Part shown: positions 29,556-37,657 of the stretch, in pieces
Layout: every line of letters starts with the position of its first letter
Position numbering within the stretch: position 1 is the first letter of the stretch
Source: Roseovarius sp. THAF27
GTDB taxonomy: Bacteria; Pseudomonadota; Alphaproteobacteria; Rhodobacterales; Rhodobacteraceae
Assembly: GCF_009363655.1 (NCBI RefSeq)
Contig: NZ_CP045393.1
Span: 372,001-436,000, forward strand
Reading direction: 5' to 3'
Length of the DNA: 64,000 bases
The notes under the pieces: generated by a model
What the model was told of the DNA's origin: nothing
Database searches by the model: none
What the model saw: the letters and a program-made list of their open reading frames with translations, nothing else
Made by a program: the position numbers and the translations under genes

Positions 29556-30488
29556 TCAGGCTTTTTCTTCCAGTTCGCGCAGGTAGTCGGCGCCGCGGTC
29601 GGCCAGCGGCCCGGTGCCGTCTTTCCAGCGGCGGTGAATCCAGAACCATTGTTCCATGTTGTCGCGCACGGCCGCTTCCAGCCGGGCGTTGAATTCGCGG
29701 GTCATGGTGACCGGGTCGGAATGGGCGATGGGCGTCTCGGTTTGGATGGTGAAGTGCAGTCCGTCGGGGTCGCGCAGGCCCCAGACCGGGACGAGGAGGG
29801 CGTCGAATTTCAGTGCCATCTCGGCGGTGGCGAGCGATGTCAGCGCGGGCTTGCCGAAGAAATCGAGCGGCACGCCGTCATGGGCGTTGAGATCGTTGAG
29901 AATCGCCAGCACGCCGCCCGAGCGCAGGTGCTTGACCATCTGCATCATCCCCTTGCGGCCCTGTTCGAACATCGGCTCGGAGAGGTCGGCCATCGCCTGG
30001 ACATAATGCGAATTGAACGGGCGGTTGGCCATGGGGCGATAGAACACGCCCATGTTGAAGCCCTGTTCCATCATCGCCATGCGCGCGGCGTTGAAGCTGC
30101 CGAAATGGCCAGTCACGAAGATGACCGGGCGGCCGGCGTCGCGGGCGGCGCGCACATCCGGCAGGCCGGGGCCGACGACCGGCGACTTGCGGGCGTTGTC
30201 GGGGAACTCGGGCGAGTAGAGCTCCATCATGTTGCGGCCGGCATTGTCGGGGACGCGGCGGGCGAGGCTCTCGACTTCTGCGCGCGACAGGTCCGGGCGG
30301 ACGAGGGCGAGGTTTTCGCGGACGCGTTTGCGGTAGCCCGCAAGCGGCGCCAGCACGCGCGTCGTCAGCCAGGCGGCGAAGGGGATGCGCCAGCGGTAGG
30401 GCAGCAGGCGGGCCAGGCGGATGGGCGCGACGAGGGCCGCGCCGGTCAGGCGTTCGCCGAGGGGAATTTTGTCGGTCTCGCGGCTCAT
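29556..30488 (-). CDS. Lysophospholipid/lipid A acyltransferase family protein (LpxL/HtrB-like)
   Basis: The 310-residue protein starts MSRETDKIPLGERLTGAALV and has the LpxL/HtrB fold: RVRENLALVRPDLS, VIFVTGHFGSFNAARMAM, and GVLAILNDLNAHDGVPLDFF followed by the conserved FGKPA segment. Members transfer acyl chains to lipid A or lysolipids at the inner membrane. The expected HX4D/E catalytic pair reads H128-FGSF-N133, so the acidic residue appears to be replaced. It ends with FWIHRRWKD, usual for the family. The spacer to the nitrile hydratase genes is 31 bases. Confidence 0.82.
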   Translation of the reverse strand: MSRETDKIPLGERLTGAALVAPIRLARLLPYRWRIPFAAWLTTRVLAPLAGYRKRVRENLALVRPDLSRAEVESLARRVPDNAGRNMMELYSPEFPDNARKSPVVGPGLPDVRAARDAGRPVIFVTGHFGSFNAARMAMMEQGFNMGVFYRPMANRPFNSHYVQAMADLSEPMFEQGRKGMMQMVKHLRSGGVLAILNDLNAHDGVPLDFFGKPALTSLATAEMALKFDALLVPVWGLRDPDGLHFTIQTETPIAHSDPVTMTREFNARLEAAVRDNMEQWFWIHRRWKDGTGPLADRGADYLRELEEKA

Positions 30489-30519
30489 GGACAGGGGATA
30501 CGCCGGGGGCGGGGTCGCC

Positions 30520-31164
30520 TCAAGTGTTTTCAGGCGCGAGGGGCAGGCCGGTGCCGATCATGGAGTCGCGGGTGACCAGCTTGGCCAGCGCGGCCTCGTC
30601 CATGCCCTCGGTGCCCGGGGGCCGGGCGGGCAGGACGATGTAGCGCATGTCGGCGGTGCTGTCGTGGACGCGGATGCGGGTGGTCTGGGGCAGCTCCACG
30701 CCGAACTCGCGCAGGACCGCGCGGGGTTCGCGTACCGCGCGGGAGCGGTAGGCGCGGGTCTTGTACCAGTCGGGCGGCAGGCCCAGCAGGTTGCGCGGGT
30801 AGCACGAGCAGAGCGTGCAGACGATCATGTTGTGGGTGTCGGCGGTGTTCTCGACCGCCACCAGGTGCAGGGGGCCGATGTCGAAGCCCATCTCGCGGGT
30901 GGCGTCGCCGGCGTTGTCCATCAACCGGGCCTTGAAGTCCGGGTCGGTCCAGGCACGGGCGACCACGGCGGCGCCGTTGGCCGGCGACCGGGCATCCATC
31001 GCGTCGATCTGGGTGGCGATCTCGGCCGCGGTGAGGTGGCCCTTTTCGATCAGAAGCTCGCGCACGGCGATTTCCATGCGCTGGAAATAGGTCAGGGGCG
31101 CGTCGTTGTCCTGTCGGTAGGGGTGGCCCGACGGCGAGAGGTGATCGTGGTGGTCGTGGGGCAT
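30520..31164 (-). CDS. Nitrile hydratase alpha / thiocyanate hydrolase gamma subunit homologue
   Basis: The 214-residue protein has the metal-claw motif VCTLCSCYP (Cys116, Cys119, Cys121), which in this family binds low-spin Co(III), with two cysteines oxidised. The threonine and tyrosine variants (CTLCSCY) are those of cobalt enzymes. The residue after YP is Arg124, as in thiocyanate hydrolase gamma (Arg136), whereas nitrile hydratases usually have Trp. The N-terminus is histidine-rich (MPHDHHDHLSPSGH). The protein would convert SCN- to COS and ammonia, or nitriles to amides. It is the last of three same-strand genes. Confidence 0.88.
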   Translation of the reverse strand: MPHDHHDHLSPSGHPYRQDNDAPLTYFQRMEIAVRELLIEKGHLTAAEIATQIDAMDARSPANGAAVVARAWTDPDFKARLMDNAGDATREMGFDIGPLHLVAVENTADTHNMIVCTLCSCYPRNLLGLPPDWYKTRAYRSRAVREPRAVLREFGVELPQTTRIRVHDSTADMRYIVLPARPPGTEGMDEAALAKLVTRDSMIGTGLPLAPENT

Positions 31165-31169
31165 GTGCG

Positions 31170-31442
31170 TCAGGCCTCTTCCAGCCAGTGGTCGTAGATC
31201 TCGGCGTCGACGGTGTCGGCGGGGTTTTCCGCCGCGTCACCCCAGAGTTCCGCCATGGTGAAGCGGACGCGGTAGAGGGTCTTTTCCGGGGCGGGCAGGC
31301 CGTAGGCGAGTTGCTCGGGGTTCCTGAAGCTGCCGAGGACGCGCTCGACCTTGCCGGTCTTTCCGCGCAGGTAGGACGGCGCGCGGACATGGCCCGGCGG
31401 GGTCATCGTCTTCACGCGGACCTTCGTGCCGGCGGGCGTCAT
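31170..31442 (-). CDS. C-terminal half of nitrile hydratase beta (thiocyanate hydrolase alpha-like, SH3 fold)
   Basis: The 90-residue protein begins MTPAGTKVRVKTMTPPGHVR and has LRGKTGKVERVLGSF and TLYRVRFTMAELWGD, which correspond to the SH3-like C-terminal half of nitrile hydratase beta subunits. Its ATG overlaps the TGA of the gene for the N-terminal half, and its stop is 5 bases before the alpha/gamma-type start. This splitting of beta into two polypeptides is the thiocyanate hydrolase organisation. Confidence 0.85.
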   Translation of the reverse strand: MTPAGTKVRVKTMTPPGHVRAPSYLRGKTGKVERVLGSFRNPEQLAYGLPAPEKTLYRVRFTMAELWGDAAENPADTVDAEIYDHWLEEA

Positions 31443-31774
31443 TCCTGCGCCTCGCCATAGGTGGCGCCGCGGCGGGCGACTTCTTCCATGCGTTGGCCCA
31501 GTTCCTCGAGCGTGTAGACGCCCGCCTCGATGAGGTTCTGGTTGGTGGCGGCGATCCAGCGGTCGTAATAGGAGTATTTCTCGAACGCGTCTTCGCCCAT
31601 GTCCTCGAGCGCGCGCCTGAGACCATCGACGGTGAAGAGGCCCTTGGCGCCGCAGAGGACCATGAGGGCGTCGACGCGTTTTTCCCACAGCGCGAAATCG
31701 TGGCCTTCCATCGGGATGGGGCCGGCGGGCCGGCCGCCCATGTCATGCCAGCGGTGTTCGGGTGTGTCTGTCAT
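31439..31774 (-). CDS. N-terminal half of nitrile hydratase beta (thiocyanate hydrolase beta-like)
   Basis: The 111-residue protein starts MTDTPEHRWHDMGGRPAGPI, matching the HDxGG...GP N-terminus of nitrile hydratase beta, then has FALWEKRVDALMVLC and KYSYYDRWIAATNQNLIEAG. It lacks the SH3 half, which is the next gene (ATGA overlap at 31439-31442). Gene order beta-N, beta-C, alpha is the same as scnB-scnA-scnC. It might instead be called a nitrile hydratase accessory protein, but the HDMGG start argues for a true subunit half. Confidence 0.82.
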   Translation of the reverse strand: MTDTPEHRWHDMGGRPAGPIPMEGHDFALWEKRVDALMVLCGAKGLFTVDGLRRALEDMGEDAFEKYSYYDRWIAATNQNLIEAGVYTLEELGQRMEEVARRGATYGEAQE

Positions 31775-31982
31775 GCGCCGAAGGGTAGGACGGCGGGGCG
31801 GGGTGTGTCCATGGGGATTGAGTGCTTTAGGTAACGGTGTCTTGAAATTCTCAGCGAAGCAATCGTGGCGCATTGCCCGATCCATAGGCGCGTGTTCGAG
31901 TATGCCTGCGGGCGGTATGAGTTAAGGATACAACGCAGGCTTTTCGAAATTTTCTGACGATATTTTTTTAGGAATTCTCAGC

Positions 31983-32588
31983 TTGGAAATCATTGTCATC
32001 ATAGTCTCAGTGTGTGTCCTTTTCGCTTTCGTGAAAAGAGGTCGGCCGCGTCGAACCATCACGAGAGTTAGCAAGCACAAAACCGCAGTCTCCGAAAGCA
32101 AGTCCCACGAGGGCAGACGTGCGGAGTCTCCTAGGTTTGAACCCAAGGGTGCGGCGCCGGTCAAGCCGCCAGTCATACTGGAAGGGCGTGCATATATCAT
32201 TGATGGTGACACTTTGGTGATCCAGAAAACCCAGGTGCGCCTTTTTGGGGTCGACGCACCGGAACTAAACCACCCGTACGGGAAAAAAGCGAAGTGGGCC
32301 TTGGTTTCTCTTTGCAAGGGGCAGGTGATCACCGCGGAAGTCACTGAGAAGGATGTTCACGGCAGAACGGTTGCAAAGTGTTCTCTGCCCGATGGTCGGG
32401 ATATTTCCGCAGAGATGGTCAAGATTGGAATGGCCATCGATTGGCCAAAATTTTCCGGGGGTAAGTACAAGTCAATGGAGCTGCCGGACGTGCGCAAAAA
32501 GCTGTGGCTAGCAGATGCCCGGCAAAACGGGCGTATGCACGTCTGGGAAAAATTCGAGGCGCAGGAGCGTGCACGTGGCAAAGGTTGA
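31983..32588 (+). CDS. Membrane-anchored thermonuclease (SNase) family protein, low GC
   Basis: The 201-residue protein starts at a TTG with AGGA upstream. It has an N-terminal membrane helix (residues 1-17), a basic linker, and the SNase OB-fold with IIDGDTLVI (Asp74, Asp76), VRLFGVDAPEL (Arg86, Asp91, Glu94) and DVHGRTVA (Arg128), so the catalytic set looks complete. It would cut DNA or RNA outside the membrane. Base composition is lower in GC than both neighbours and codon bias is weak, suggesting transfer. No partner gene is nearby. Confidence 0.85.
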   Translation: MEIIVIIVSVCVLFAFVKRGRPRRTITRVSKHKTAVSESKSHEGRRAESPRFEPKGAAPVKPPVILEGRAYIIDGDTLVIQKTQVRLFGVDAPELNHPYGKKAKWALVSLCKGQVITAEVTEKDVHGRTVAKCSLPDGRDISAEMVKIGMAIDWPKFSGGKYKSMELPDVRKKLWLADARQNGRMHVWEKFEAQERARGKG

Positions 32589-32633
32589 AGTCCCAGCACT
32601 TTGGCGCGTGCGCAGCATGCCCATCAACTAAGG

Positions 32634-32659
32634 CGCGTGGGTTTTCACCCACCCTACAA
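32634..32659. repeat. GTGGGTTTTCACCCACCCTAC palindrome
   Basis: A single unit of the dispersed family, reading GGCGCGTGGGTTTTCACCCA then ccctac, sits between the thermonuclease and the small zinc-finger gene. It is nearly identical to the unit at 59441. Confidence 0.8.
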
Positions 32660-32668
32660 AGCCGGTGG

Positions 32669-32893
32669 TCAGGAGATGAAGCCGTCGCCGTTGCACAGGC
32701 CGCAGCGGGTTGTCTTGCGTCCGAAGCAGCCGTCGCAGCGGTCGTGGACGGGTTTGCCGAAGCGGTCCGTCCGCCGGTGCGTGGTGCCGTGGCCGAAGCA
32801 GACCTGGCAGGGTGCCTGGCCCGAGCCGGCGCAGCGGTGGCACCGGCGCAACTGCGCGTAGTCGCGAGAGGGTCTGTTGAATCCGACTGACAT
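32669..32893 (-). CDS. Small protein with DnaJ-type CxxCxGxG zinc-finger repeats
   Basis: The 74-residue protein starts MSVGFNRPSRDYAQLRRCHR. It contains four cysteine pairs: CHRCAGSG, CQVCFGHG, CDGCFGRK and CGLCNGDG, spaced as in the DnaJ cysteine-rich domain, with the middle loop THRRTDRFGKPVHDR. There is no J domain. Such free-standing zinc domains occur as chaperone-like or assembly factors. GGTGATGA before the ATG supports the start. The function is unknown. Confidence 0.75.
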   Translation of the reverse strand: MSVGFNRPSRDYAQLRRCHRCAGSGQAPCQVCFGHGTTHRRTDRFGKPVHDRCDGCFGRKTTRCGLCNGDGFIS

Positions 32894-32960
32894 TTCATCA
32901 CCTTTGCCCCGGCGCGGAAAGGTAGCAGCGGTTTTGGGCGATAATGAGGCGCTGCGTGCG

Positions 32961-33374
32961 TCAGGAGCGGGGCGTGTCGTCCTTCGGTTTGCCGGTATAG
33001 AGCAGCAGGCCCACGCCGATGGCCATGACGATCGAGATGAAGAGCACTGGCGAGCCGATGCAGCCCTCGGCAGCGGCGGCGATGCGTTGGCCGCCGGTGG
33101 GGTCGAAGAGAGTGAAGGCCGAGACCAGCAGGCTCCACCCGACGAAGACGGCGAGCGCGCCCCAGGCGCTGCGGAAGCGCAGGACGAGGGCGGAGGCGAG
33201 GAGCAGCACCAGGGAGGCGGGCGAGCCGAAGAGCAGGATCGCTTCCTCCCACGCGGGCACGGGCGCGCCGTCCCAGTCGGGGCGGACGCGCGCGCAGACC
33301 TCCTGCGCGCGGGCGGGCACGGGAAGGGCGGCCAGCAGCGCGGCGCAGATCGACAGGCAGGTGTAGCGGCGCAT
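32961..33374 (-). CDS. Hypothetical membrane protein with signal peptide
   Basis: The 137-residue product has a signal peptide (MRRYTCLSICAALLAALPVP, cleavage near ARAQ), a short periplasmic stretch with CARVRPDWDGAP, then three hydrophobic segments and a polar tail. No family is recognised. It is divergent from the small secreted protein at 33446. Confidence 0.65.
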   Translation of the reverse strand: MRRYTCLSICAALLAALPVPARAQEVCARVRPDWDGAPVPAWEEAILLFGSPASLVLLLASALVLRFRSAWGALAVFVGWSLLVSAFTLFDPTGGQRIAAAAEGCIGSPVLFISIVMAIGVGLLLYTGKPKDDTPRS

Positions 33375-33445
33375 CGGGCAAGACTTTCCTTGAGCGGGTC
33401 CGAGTTGAGCGTATTACCGGGGACGGTCAATTGGAAGGACGAGGC

Positions 33446-33820
33446 ATGGTGCGACACCTTATGTGGGCCGGCGTGTTGGCGGCGCCGTGGCCCGCAGCGG
33501 CGGCGGTGACAGAATGCAGCCTGGCGCCGGGGGGCGGGACCAGCCTGGTTTCGAGTGTCCTGCGCATCTACGCCCATGACGTTGCGGTCCATTCCGCCTT
33601 TCTTGAGACACGGACGGGGTACGGGGACGATCTGCCTTACGTGTTCATCTGCGACGGTGCGTGCCGAATGGACATGGCCGGGGACGATTACGTCTACGCG
33701 CTGGAGGTCGCGCCGGGCCTGCCAGAACCCGAGCGCGTGTCACTGGTCACACGGGCGCGGGCCGACGATTTTGCCGCGGTCGATCGGTTCGCGGCCAGGG
33801 CGTGCGTCCGGCGGCCCTGA
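33446..33820 (+). CDS. Small secreted hypothetical protein
   Basis: The 124-residue protein starts MVRHLMWAGVLAAPWPAAAA (signal peptide) and has three to four cysteines (TECSLAP, FICDGACRMD, RACVRRP) that could form disulfides in the periplasm. GAGG lies just before the ATG; a TTG five codons upstream is an alternative. It is not recognised. It is convergent with dnaX, whose stop is 20 bases downstream. Confidence 0.6.
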   Translation: MVRHLMWAGVLAAPWPAAAAVTECSLAPGGGTSLVSSVLRIYAHDVAVHSAFLETRTGYGDDLPYVFICDGACRMDMAGDDYVYALEVAPGLPEPERVSLVTRARADDFAAVDRFAARACVRRP

Positions 33821-33839
33821 GCGGCGGGGGCGACAGGGG

Positions 33840-35618
33840 TCAGTCCTCTTCGAAGGGGTCCCATTCCTCGTCCACCTCGGGCAGCGCGTCGGCCTGGGCC
33901 TCTGCGGCGATGTCCTCGGGCGTGCGGATGTCGTCGATGCGGGCCTCGGGGAAGGCGGCGAAGACGGCTTGCACCAGGGGGTGTTCGCGGGCCTCGGCCT
34001 CGAGCGCGTTGCGGGCGGCGTCCCGGACCTCGGCGATGGTTTTGGCGCCGCCATCGTTGACCACGGTGACGCCCCAGCGGTTGCCGGTCCAGGTTTGCAG
34101 GCGGGTGCCGAGGCGCTGGGCCAGGTCGGTGGGGGCGGCATCCGTGGGGACGAACTCGATGCGGCCCGGCTGGTAGGCCGCGAGGCGCACGCAGGTCTCG
34201 ACCTCGACCAGCAGCTTGACGTCGCGGTGGGCACGGATGAGTTCGACCACGTGGTCGAATGTTGGGTAGTGGGCCAAGGCGCTTTCGGCCTGGGTCGCGA
34301 GCGCGGTGACGCCGCCGCCATGGCCGCCGCCGGACGTTTGCGTCGGGGCATATCCGCCGGACTGGCCAGACTGTGGCGCGGGCGCGCCGTGGGATGCGCC
34401 GTTGCCGCCGGAGGGCGGCGTGGGCGCGGGGCCGGAGGGAGGCCCGGATGGAGGGTTGTCGCGCAGGCGGCGCACGAGATCCTCGGGCGTGGGGAGGTCG
34501 GCCACGTGGGTGAGACGGATGATCGCCATCTCGGCGGCCATCATGGAATTGGGGGCGGCGGCGACCTCTTCCAGCGCCTTCAGCAGCATCTGCCACATGC
34601 GGGTGAGCACGCGCATCGGCAGCGCCTCGGCCATCTGGCCGCCGCGGGTGCGTTCGTCGGGGCCGATGGTGGGGTCCTCGGCGGCCTCGGGCGTGATCTT
34701 GACGACGCTGACCCAGTGGGTGACCTCGGCGAGATCGCGCAGGACCGCCATCGGGTCGGCGCCTTCGGCGTATTGCGAGGACAACTCGGTCAGGGCGCCC
34801 GCCGCGTCGCCCTTCATCACGAGATCGAAGAGGTCCATGACCCGGCCCCGGTCGGCGAGGCCCAGCATGGCGCGGACCTGTTCGGCGGTGGTCTCGCCCG
34901 CGCCATGGGAAATCGCCTGGTCCAGCAGCGAGGTGGCATCGCGCGCGGAGCCTTCTGCGGCGCGGGTGATGAGCGCCAGCGCATCCTCGGCGATCTGGGC
35001 GTTTTCGGCGGTGGCGATGCGGCGCAGGAGGTCGAGCATTACCTCGGGTTCGATCCGGCGCAGGTCGAAACGCTGGCAGCGCGAGAGGACCGTTACAGGA
35101 ACTTTGCGGATCTCTGTGGTGGCGAAGATGAATTTCACATGCGCGGGGGGTTCCTCGAGCGTCTTCAGGAGCGCGTTGAACGCACCCGTGGAGAGCATGT
35201 GGACCTCGTCGATGATGTAGACCTTGTAGCGGGCCGAGGCGGCGCGGTAGTGCACGCTTTCGATGATTTCGCGGATGTTGCCGACGCCGGTATTCGACGC
35301 CGCGTCCATTTCCAGCACGTCCACATGCCGGCCTTCCATGATGGCCTTGCAATGCTCGCACTGGCCGCAGGGATCGGTGGTGGGGCCGCCGTTGCCATCC
35401 GGGCCGATGCAGTTCATGCCCTTGGCGATGATCCGGGCGGTGGTGGTCTTGCCAGTGCCGCGGATGCCGGTCATGATGAAGGCCTGCGCGATGCGGTCGG
35501 CGGCGAACGCGTTCTTGAGCGTGCGCACCATGGCGTCCTGTCCGACGAGATCGGCAAAGGTCTCGGGGCGGTATTTCCGGGCCAGAACCTGGTAGCCGCT
35601 GTCTTGGGTCTCGCTCAT
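33840..35618 (-). CDS. dnaX: DNA polymerase III subunit gamma/tau
   Basis: The 592-residue protein starts MSETQDSGYQVLARKYRPET. The clamp-loader AAA+ domain has Walker A GIRGTGKTTTAR, a four-cysteine zinc module (CIGPDG...DPCGQCEHC), and sensor motifs IIDEVHMLSTGAFNALLKTL and SRCQRFDLRR. The region around residues 390-450 is a proline/glycine-rich linker, followed by the C-terminal tau-like domain. It loads the beta clamp at the replication fork. The usual partners ybaB and recR are not downstream but at 19-20 kb. Confidence 0.96.
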   Translation of the reverse strand: MSETQDSGYQVLARKYRPETFADLVGQDAMVRTLKNAFAADRIAQAFIMTGIRGTGKTTTARIIAKGMNCIGPDGNGGPTTDPCGQCEHCKAIMEGRHVDVLEMDAASNTGVGNIREIIESVHYRAASARYKVYIIDEVHMLSTGAFNALLKTLEEPPAHVKFIFATTEIRKVPVTVLSRCQRFDLRRIEPEVMLDLLRRIATAENAQIAEDALALITRAAEGSARDATSLLDQAISHGAGETTAEQVRAMLGLADRGRVMDLFDLVMKGDAAGALTELSSQYAEGADPMAVLRDLAEVTHWVSVVKITPEAAEDPTIGPDERTRGGQMAEALPMRVLTRMWQMLLKALEEVAAAPNSMMAAEMAIIRLTHVADLPTPEDLVRRLRDNPPSGPPSGPAPTPPSGGNGASHGAPAPQSGQSGGYAPTQTSGGGHGGGVTALATQAESALAHYPTFDHVVELIRAHRDVKLLVEVETCVRLAAYQPGRIEFVPTDAAPTDLAQRLGTRLQTWTGNRWGVTVVNDGGAKTIAEVRDAARNALEAEAREHPLVQAVFAAFPEARIDDIRTPEDIAAEAQADALPEVDEEWDPFEED

Positions 35619-35694
35619 GCCACGCCTTTTGGGATTCGGATTTGCGAGCAGAGTAGAGGCGGCACGCGCCGGGGTCCAGCAGGGGGTGCGGGGA

Positions 35695-36087
35695 TCATAG
35701 GCTCCAGAGGATGGCGCCGACGGCGAGAGTGGCCAGCGTCATCAGGCTTGCCAGCAGGGTGAAGTTTCGGGTGGGCATTGGAGCGGCATCGTGGGTTTCC
35801 ATGCTGCTGATGGTCTTGCGGGCCTGGTGGCGGGCGGCCCAGAAGACGACGATGGCGATGCCGAGGAAGACCGAGGCGACGGCCTTGGCGGCCCATGTGG
35901 GTTCGAAATCGCCGAAGACGGCCTTGAGGCCGATGGCGACGCCGACCGCGCCCAGACCGGTGCCCATCCAGCTGTTGAAGGTGCGCTCGTTGGCCAGGAT
36001 CGTGCGGTCCGAGGCCCAGTCGGTGCGGTTCTCGGCCCACCTGGTTTTCTTGTCCTGCTCGCCGTGGTCGGCATCGTCTTGGGGCAT
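35695..36087 (-). CDS. DUF202 family inner-membrane protein
   Basis: The 130-residue protein starts MPQDDADHGEQDKKTRWAEN, carries the DUF202 motif ASDRTILANERTFNSWMGTG followed by LGAVGVAIGLKAVFG, and has three membrane helices. The family is found in bacteria and in the yeast VTC complex region, but bacterial function is unknown. It is divergent from the metallopeptidase gene at 36187; the 99 bases between them must hold both promoters. Confidence 0.88.
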   Translation of the reverse strand: MPQDDADHGEQDKKTRWAENRTDWASDRTILANERTFNSWMGTGLGAVGVAIGLKAVFGDFEPTWAAKAVASVFLGIAIVVFWAARHQARKTISSMETHDAAPMPTRNFTLLASLMTLATLAVGAILWSL

Positions 36088-36186
36088 GTGCGGCTCCGTC
36101 GGGATTTTCCGTTTGAAATTCAGTATATCCGAATGAACGAAAACCGGGCTATGTTGGTTGCGGTATATCGTCCTTGGGGGGACATC

Positions 36187-37017
36187 ATGCGGTTGAAAGG
36201 GTTTCGGCGCAGCCGGAATATCGAGGATCGGCGTGGCATGGGCGGCGGCGGGCTGCGCCTTGGTGGTGTCGGGCTGCTGATCGTGCTGGCGATCGGGTAT
36301 TTCACCGGGATCGACATCACGCCGCTTCTGGAAGGCGCGGGCGGTCAGCAGACGGCGCCGCGCGAGATCAGCGCCGAGGACGAGGCGGCGGCGGAGTTCA
36401 CGTCGCGCGTGCTGGCCACCACCGAGGAGGTCTGGACAGGTGTGTTCGAGGCGCAGCTGGGCGAGACCTACGTGCCGCCGGTGCTGGTGCTGTATTCGGG
36501 CGTGACCCAAAGCCCCTGTGGCGGCGCGTCGGGGGCGACGGGGCCGTTCTACTGCCCGGCGGACCGCAAGGCGTACCTGGATACCGAGTTCTTCGGCACG
36601 CTGTCGCGGGAGCTGGGGGCCAGGGGAGATTTCGCCGCCGCCTATGTCATTGCCCACGAGGTGGCGCATCACGTCCAGAACGAGCTGGGAATCCTGCCGC
36701 AGGTCAACCGCGCGCGGCAGCAGGCGAGCCAGGTCGAGGCCAACCGGCTGACCGTGCGGCTGGAATTGCAGGCCGATTGCCTGTCGGGGGTCTGGGCGCG
36801 GTCGGTCGAAGGGCTGCTGGAGCCCGGCGACATCGAGGAGGCGCTGAACGCGGCGCGGCGGATCGGCGACGACCACCTGCAGAAACGCGCGGGGCGGGTT
36901 CCGCAGCCGCATACCTTTACCCACGGCACGTCGGAGCAGCGGTCGCGCTGGTTCGCGACCGGCTATGAGAGCGGTGCCGTGCGGTCCTGTGACACTTTCG
37001 CGGCGGATCGCCTCTGA
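36187..37017 (+). CDS. Neutral zinc metallopeptidase, YpfJ/KPN_02809 family
   Basis: The 276-residue protein has an N-terminal basic segment, one membrane helix (about residues 25-42), and the zinc-peptidase domain with HEVAHH (His157, Glu158, His161) and LELQADCLSGVWA, giving the downstream ligand glutamate. The pattern PCGGASGATGPFYCPAD is diagnostic of this family (PF04228). It probably faces the periplasm. The ATG follows a GGGG-rich Shine-Dalgarno. The phosphatase gene begins 13 bases after its stop. Confidence 0.9.
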   Translation: MRLKGFRRSRNIEDRRGMGGGGLRLGGVGLLIVLAIGYFTGIDITPLLEGAGGQQTAPREISAEDEAAAEFTSRVLATTEEVWTGVFEAQLGETYVPPVLVLYSGVTQSPCGGASGATGPFYCPADRKAYLDTEFFGTLSRELGARGDFAAAYVIAHEVAHHVQNELGILPQVNRARQQASQVEANRLTVRLELQADCLSGVWARSVEGLLEPGDIEEALNAARRIGDDHLQKRAGRVPQPHTFTHGTSEQRSRWFATGYESGAVRSCDTFAADRL

Positions 37018-37030
37018 GGGGCGCGGGCGT

Positions 37031-37513
37031 ATGTCGGATTTCGTCATCTACGCGTTGCCGGTGGCCGAGGGGATCCTCGGCATCGCGCCGATGCCGGGAC
37101 GGGGCGGCCACTGGCAGGACGATCTGCAGCACCTCGCGGACTGGAAGCCGGCGCTGGTCGTGTCGATGACGACGGTGTCCGAGCAGGTCACGCATGGGCT
37201 TGCCGACATGGGCGCCGAGATCCAGGACAAGGGCACGCGGTGGATCCACCTGCCGGTGGAGGATATGGGCGTGCCGGCACAGGAGCGGATCGAGGAATGG
37301 CATACGGCCAGCAAGACCGCGCTGGCGGCGCTGCAAGGCGGCGGGCGCGTGCTGATCCACTGTTTTGGCGGGTGCGGGCGGTCGGGCATGGCGGCCCTGC
37401 GCCTGATGGTCGAAGCGGGCGAGGAGGCCGAGGCCGCGTTGGCCCGGCTGCGCTCGGTGCGGCCCTGTGCGGTGGAGACCGACGAGCAGCTGCAATGGGC
37501 GCGCGCGGGCTGA
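37031..37513 (+). CDS. Dual-specificity protein-tyrosine-phosphatase-like protein
   Basis: The 160-residue protein has the phosphatase signature HCFGGCGRSG (Cys111 nucleophile, Arg117), preceded by LIH and by VEDMGVP, the likely general-acid loop. It is related to the cyclin-dependent-kinase-inhibitor-3/DSP-like family found in alphaproteobacteria. Substrate and regulation are unknown. It is co-directional with the metallopeptidase and may share its transcript. Confidence 0.88.
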   Translation: MSDFVIYALPVAEGILGIAPMPGRGGHWQDDLQHLADWKPALVVSMTTVSEQVTHGLADMGAEIQDKGTRWIHLPVEDMGVPAQERIEEWHTASKTALAALQGGGRVLIHCFGGCGRSGMAALRLMVEAGEEAEAALARLRSVRPCAVETDEQLQWARAG

Positions 37514-37517
37514 GACG

Positions 37518-37592
37518 CGGGCAAATTTTTCGTGGAAAAATTTGGGGCGGAAAATTTCGAATTTTCCGGGTCAGAATTTTCGAAAAATTCTG
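37518..37592. repeat. Cluster of three AT-rich palindromes
   Basis: Three successive inverted repeats are visible: CAAATTTTTCGTGGAAAAATTTG, GGAAAATTTCGAATTTTCC and AGAATTTTCGAAAAATTCT. This is the same design as the palindromes at 5712-5795. They directly precede, and partly overlap, the copy of the 75 bp repeat at 37583. Confidence 0.85.
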
Positions 37593-37657
37593 GTGGCGGC
37601 GCACGGGTGGGGCGCGGGCTGGTCTGTGCGGGCCTTGCGGGGAGGCGGTGCATCGCC
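37583..37657 (+). repeat. 75 bp direct repeat, left copy (island boundary)
   Basis: The segment from aaaaattctggtggcggcgc to ggtgcatcgcc aligns with 46430-46505 with about a dozen differences and one gap; the core GGGCTGGTCTGTGCGGGCCT is nearly identical (GGGCTGGTCTGGGCGGGCCT on the right). Both copies are in the same orientation and bracket the TetR-ABC-dipeptidase-kinase region. On the minus strand both read MHR-x-P-x-RPAQTSP. Confidence 0.85.
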
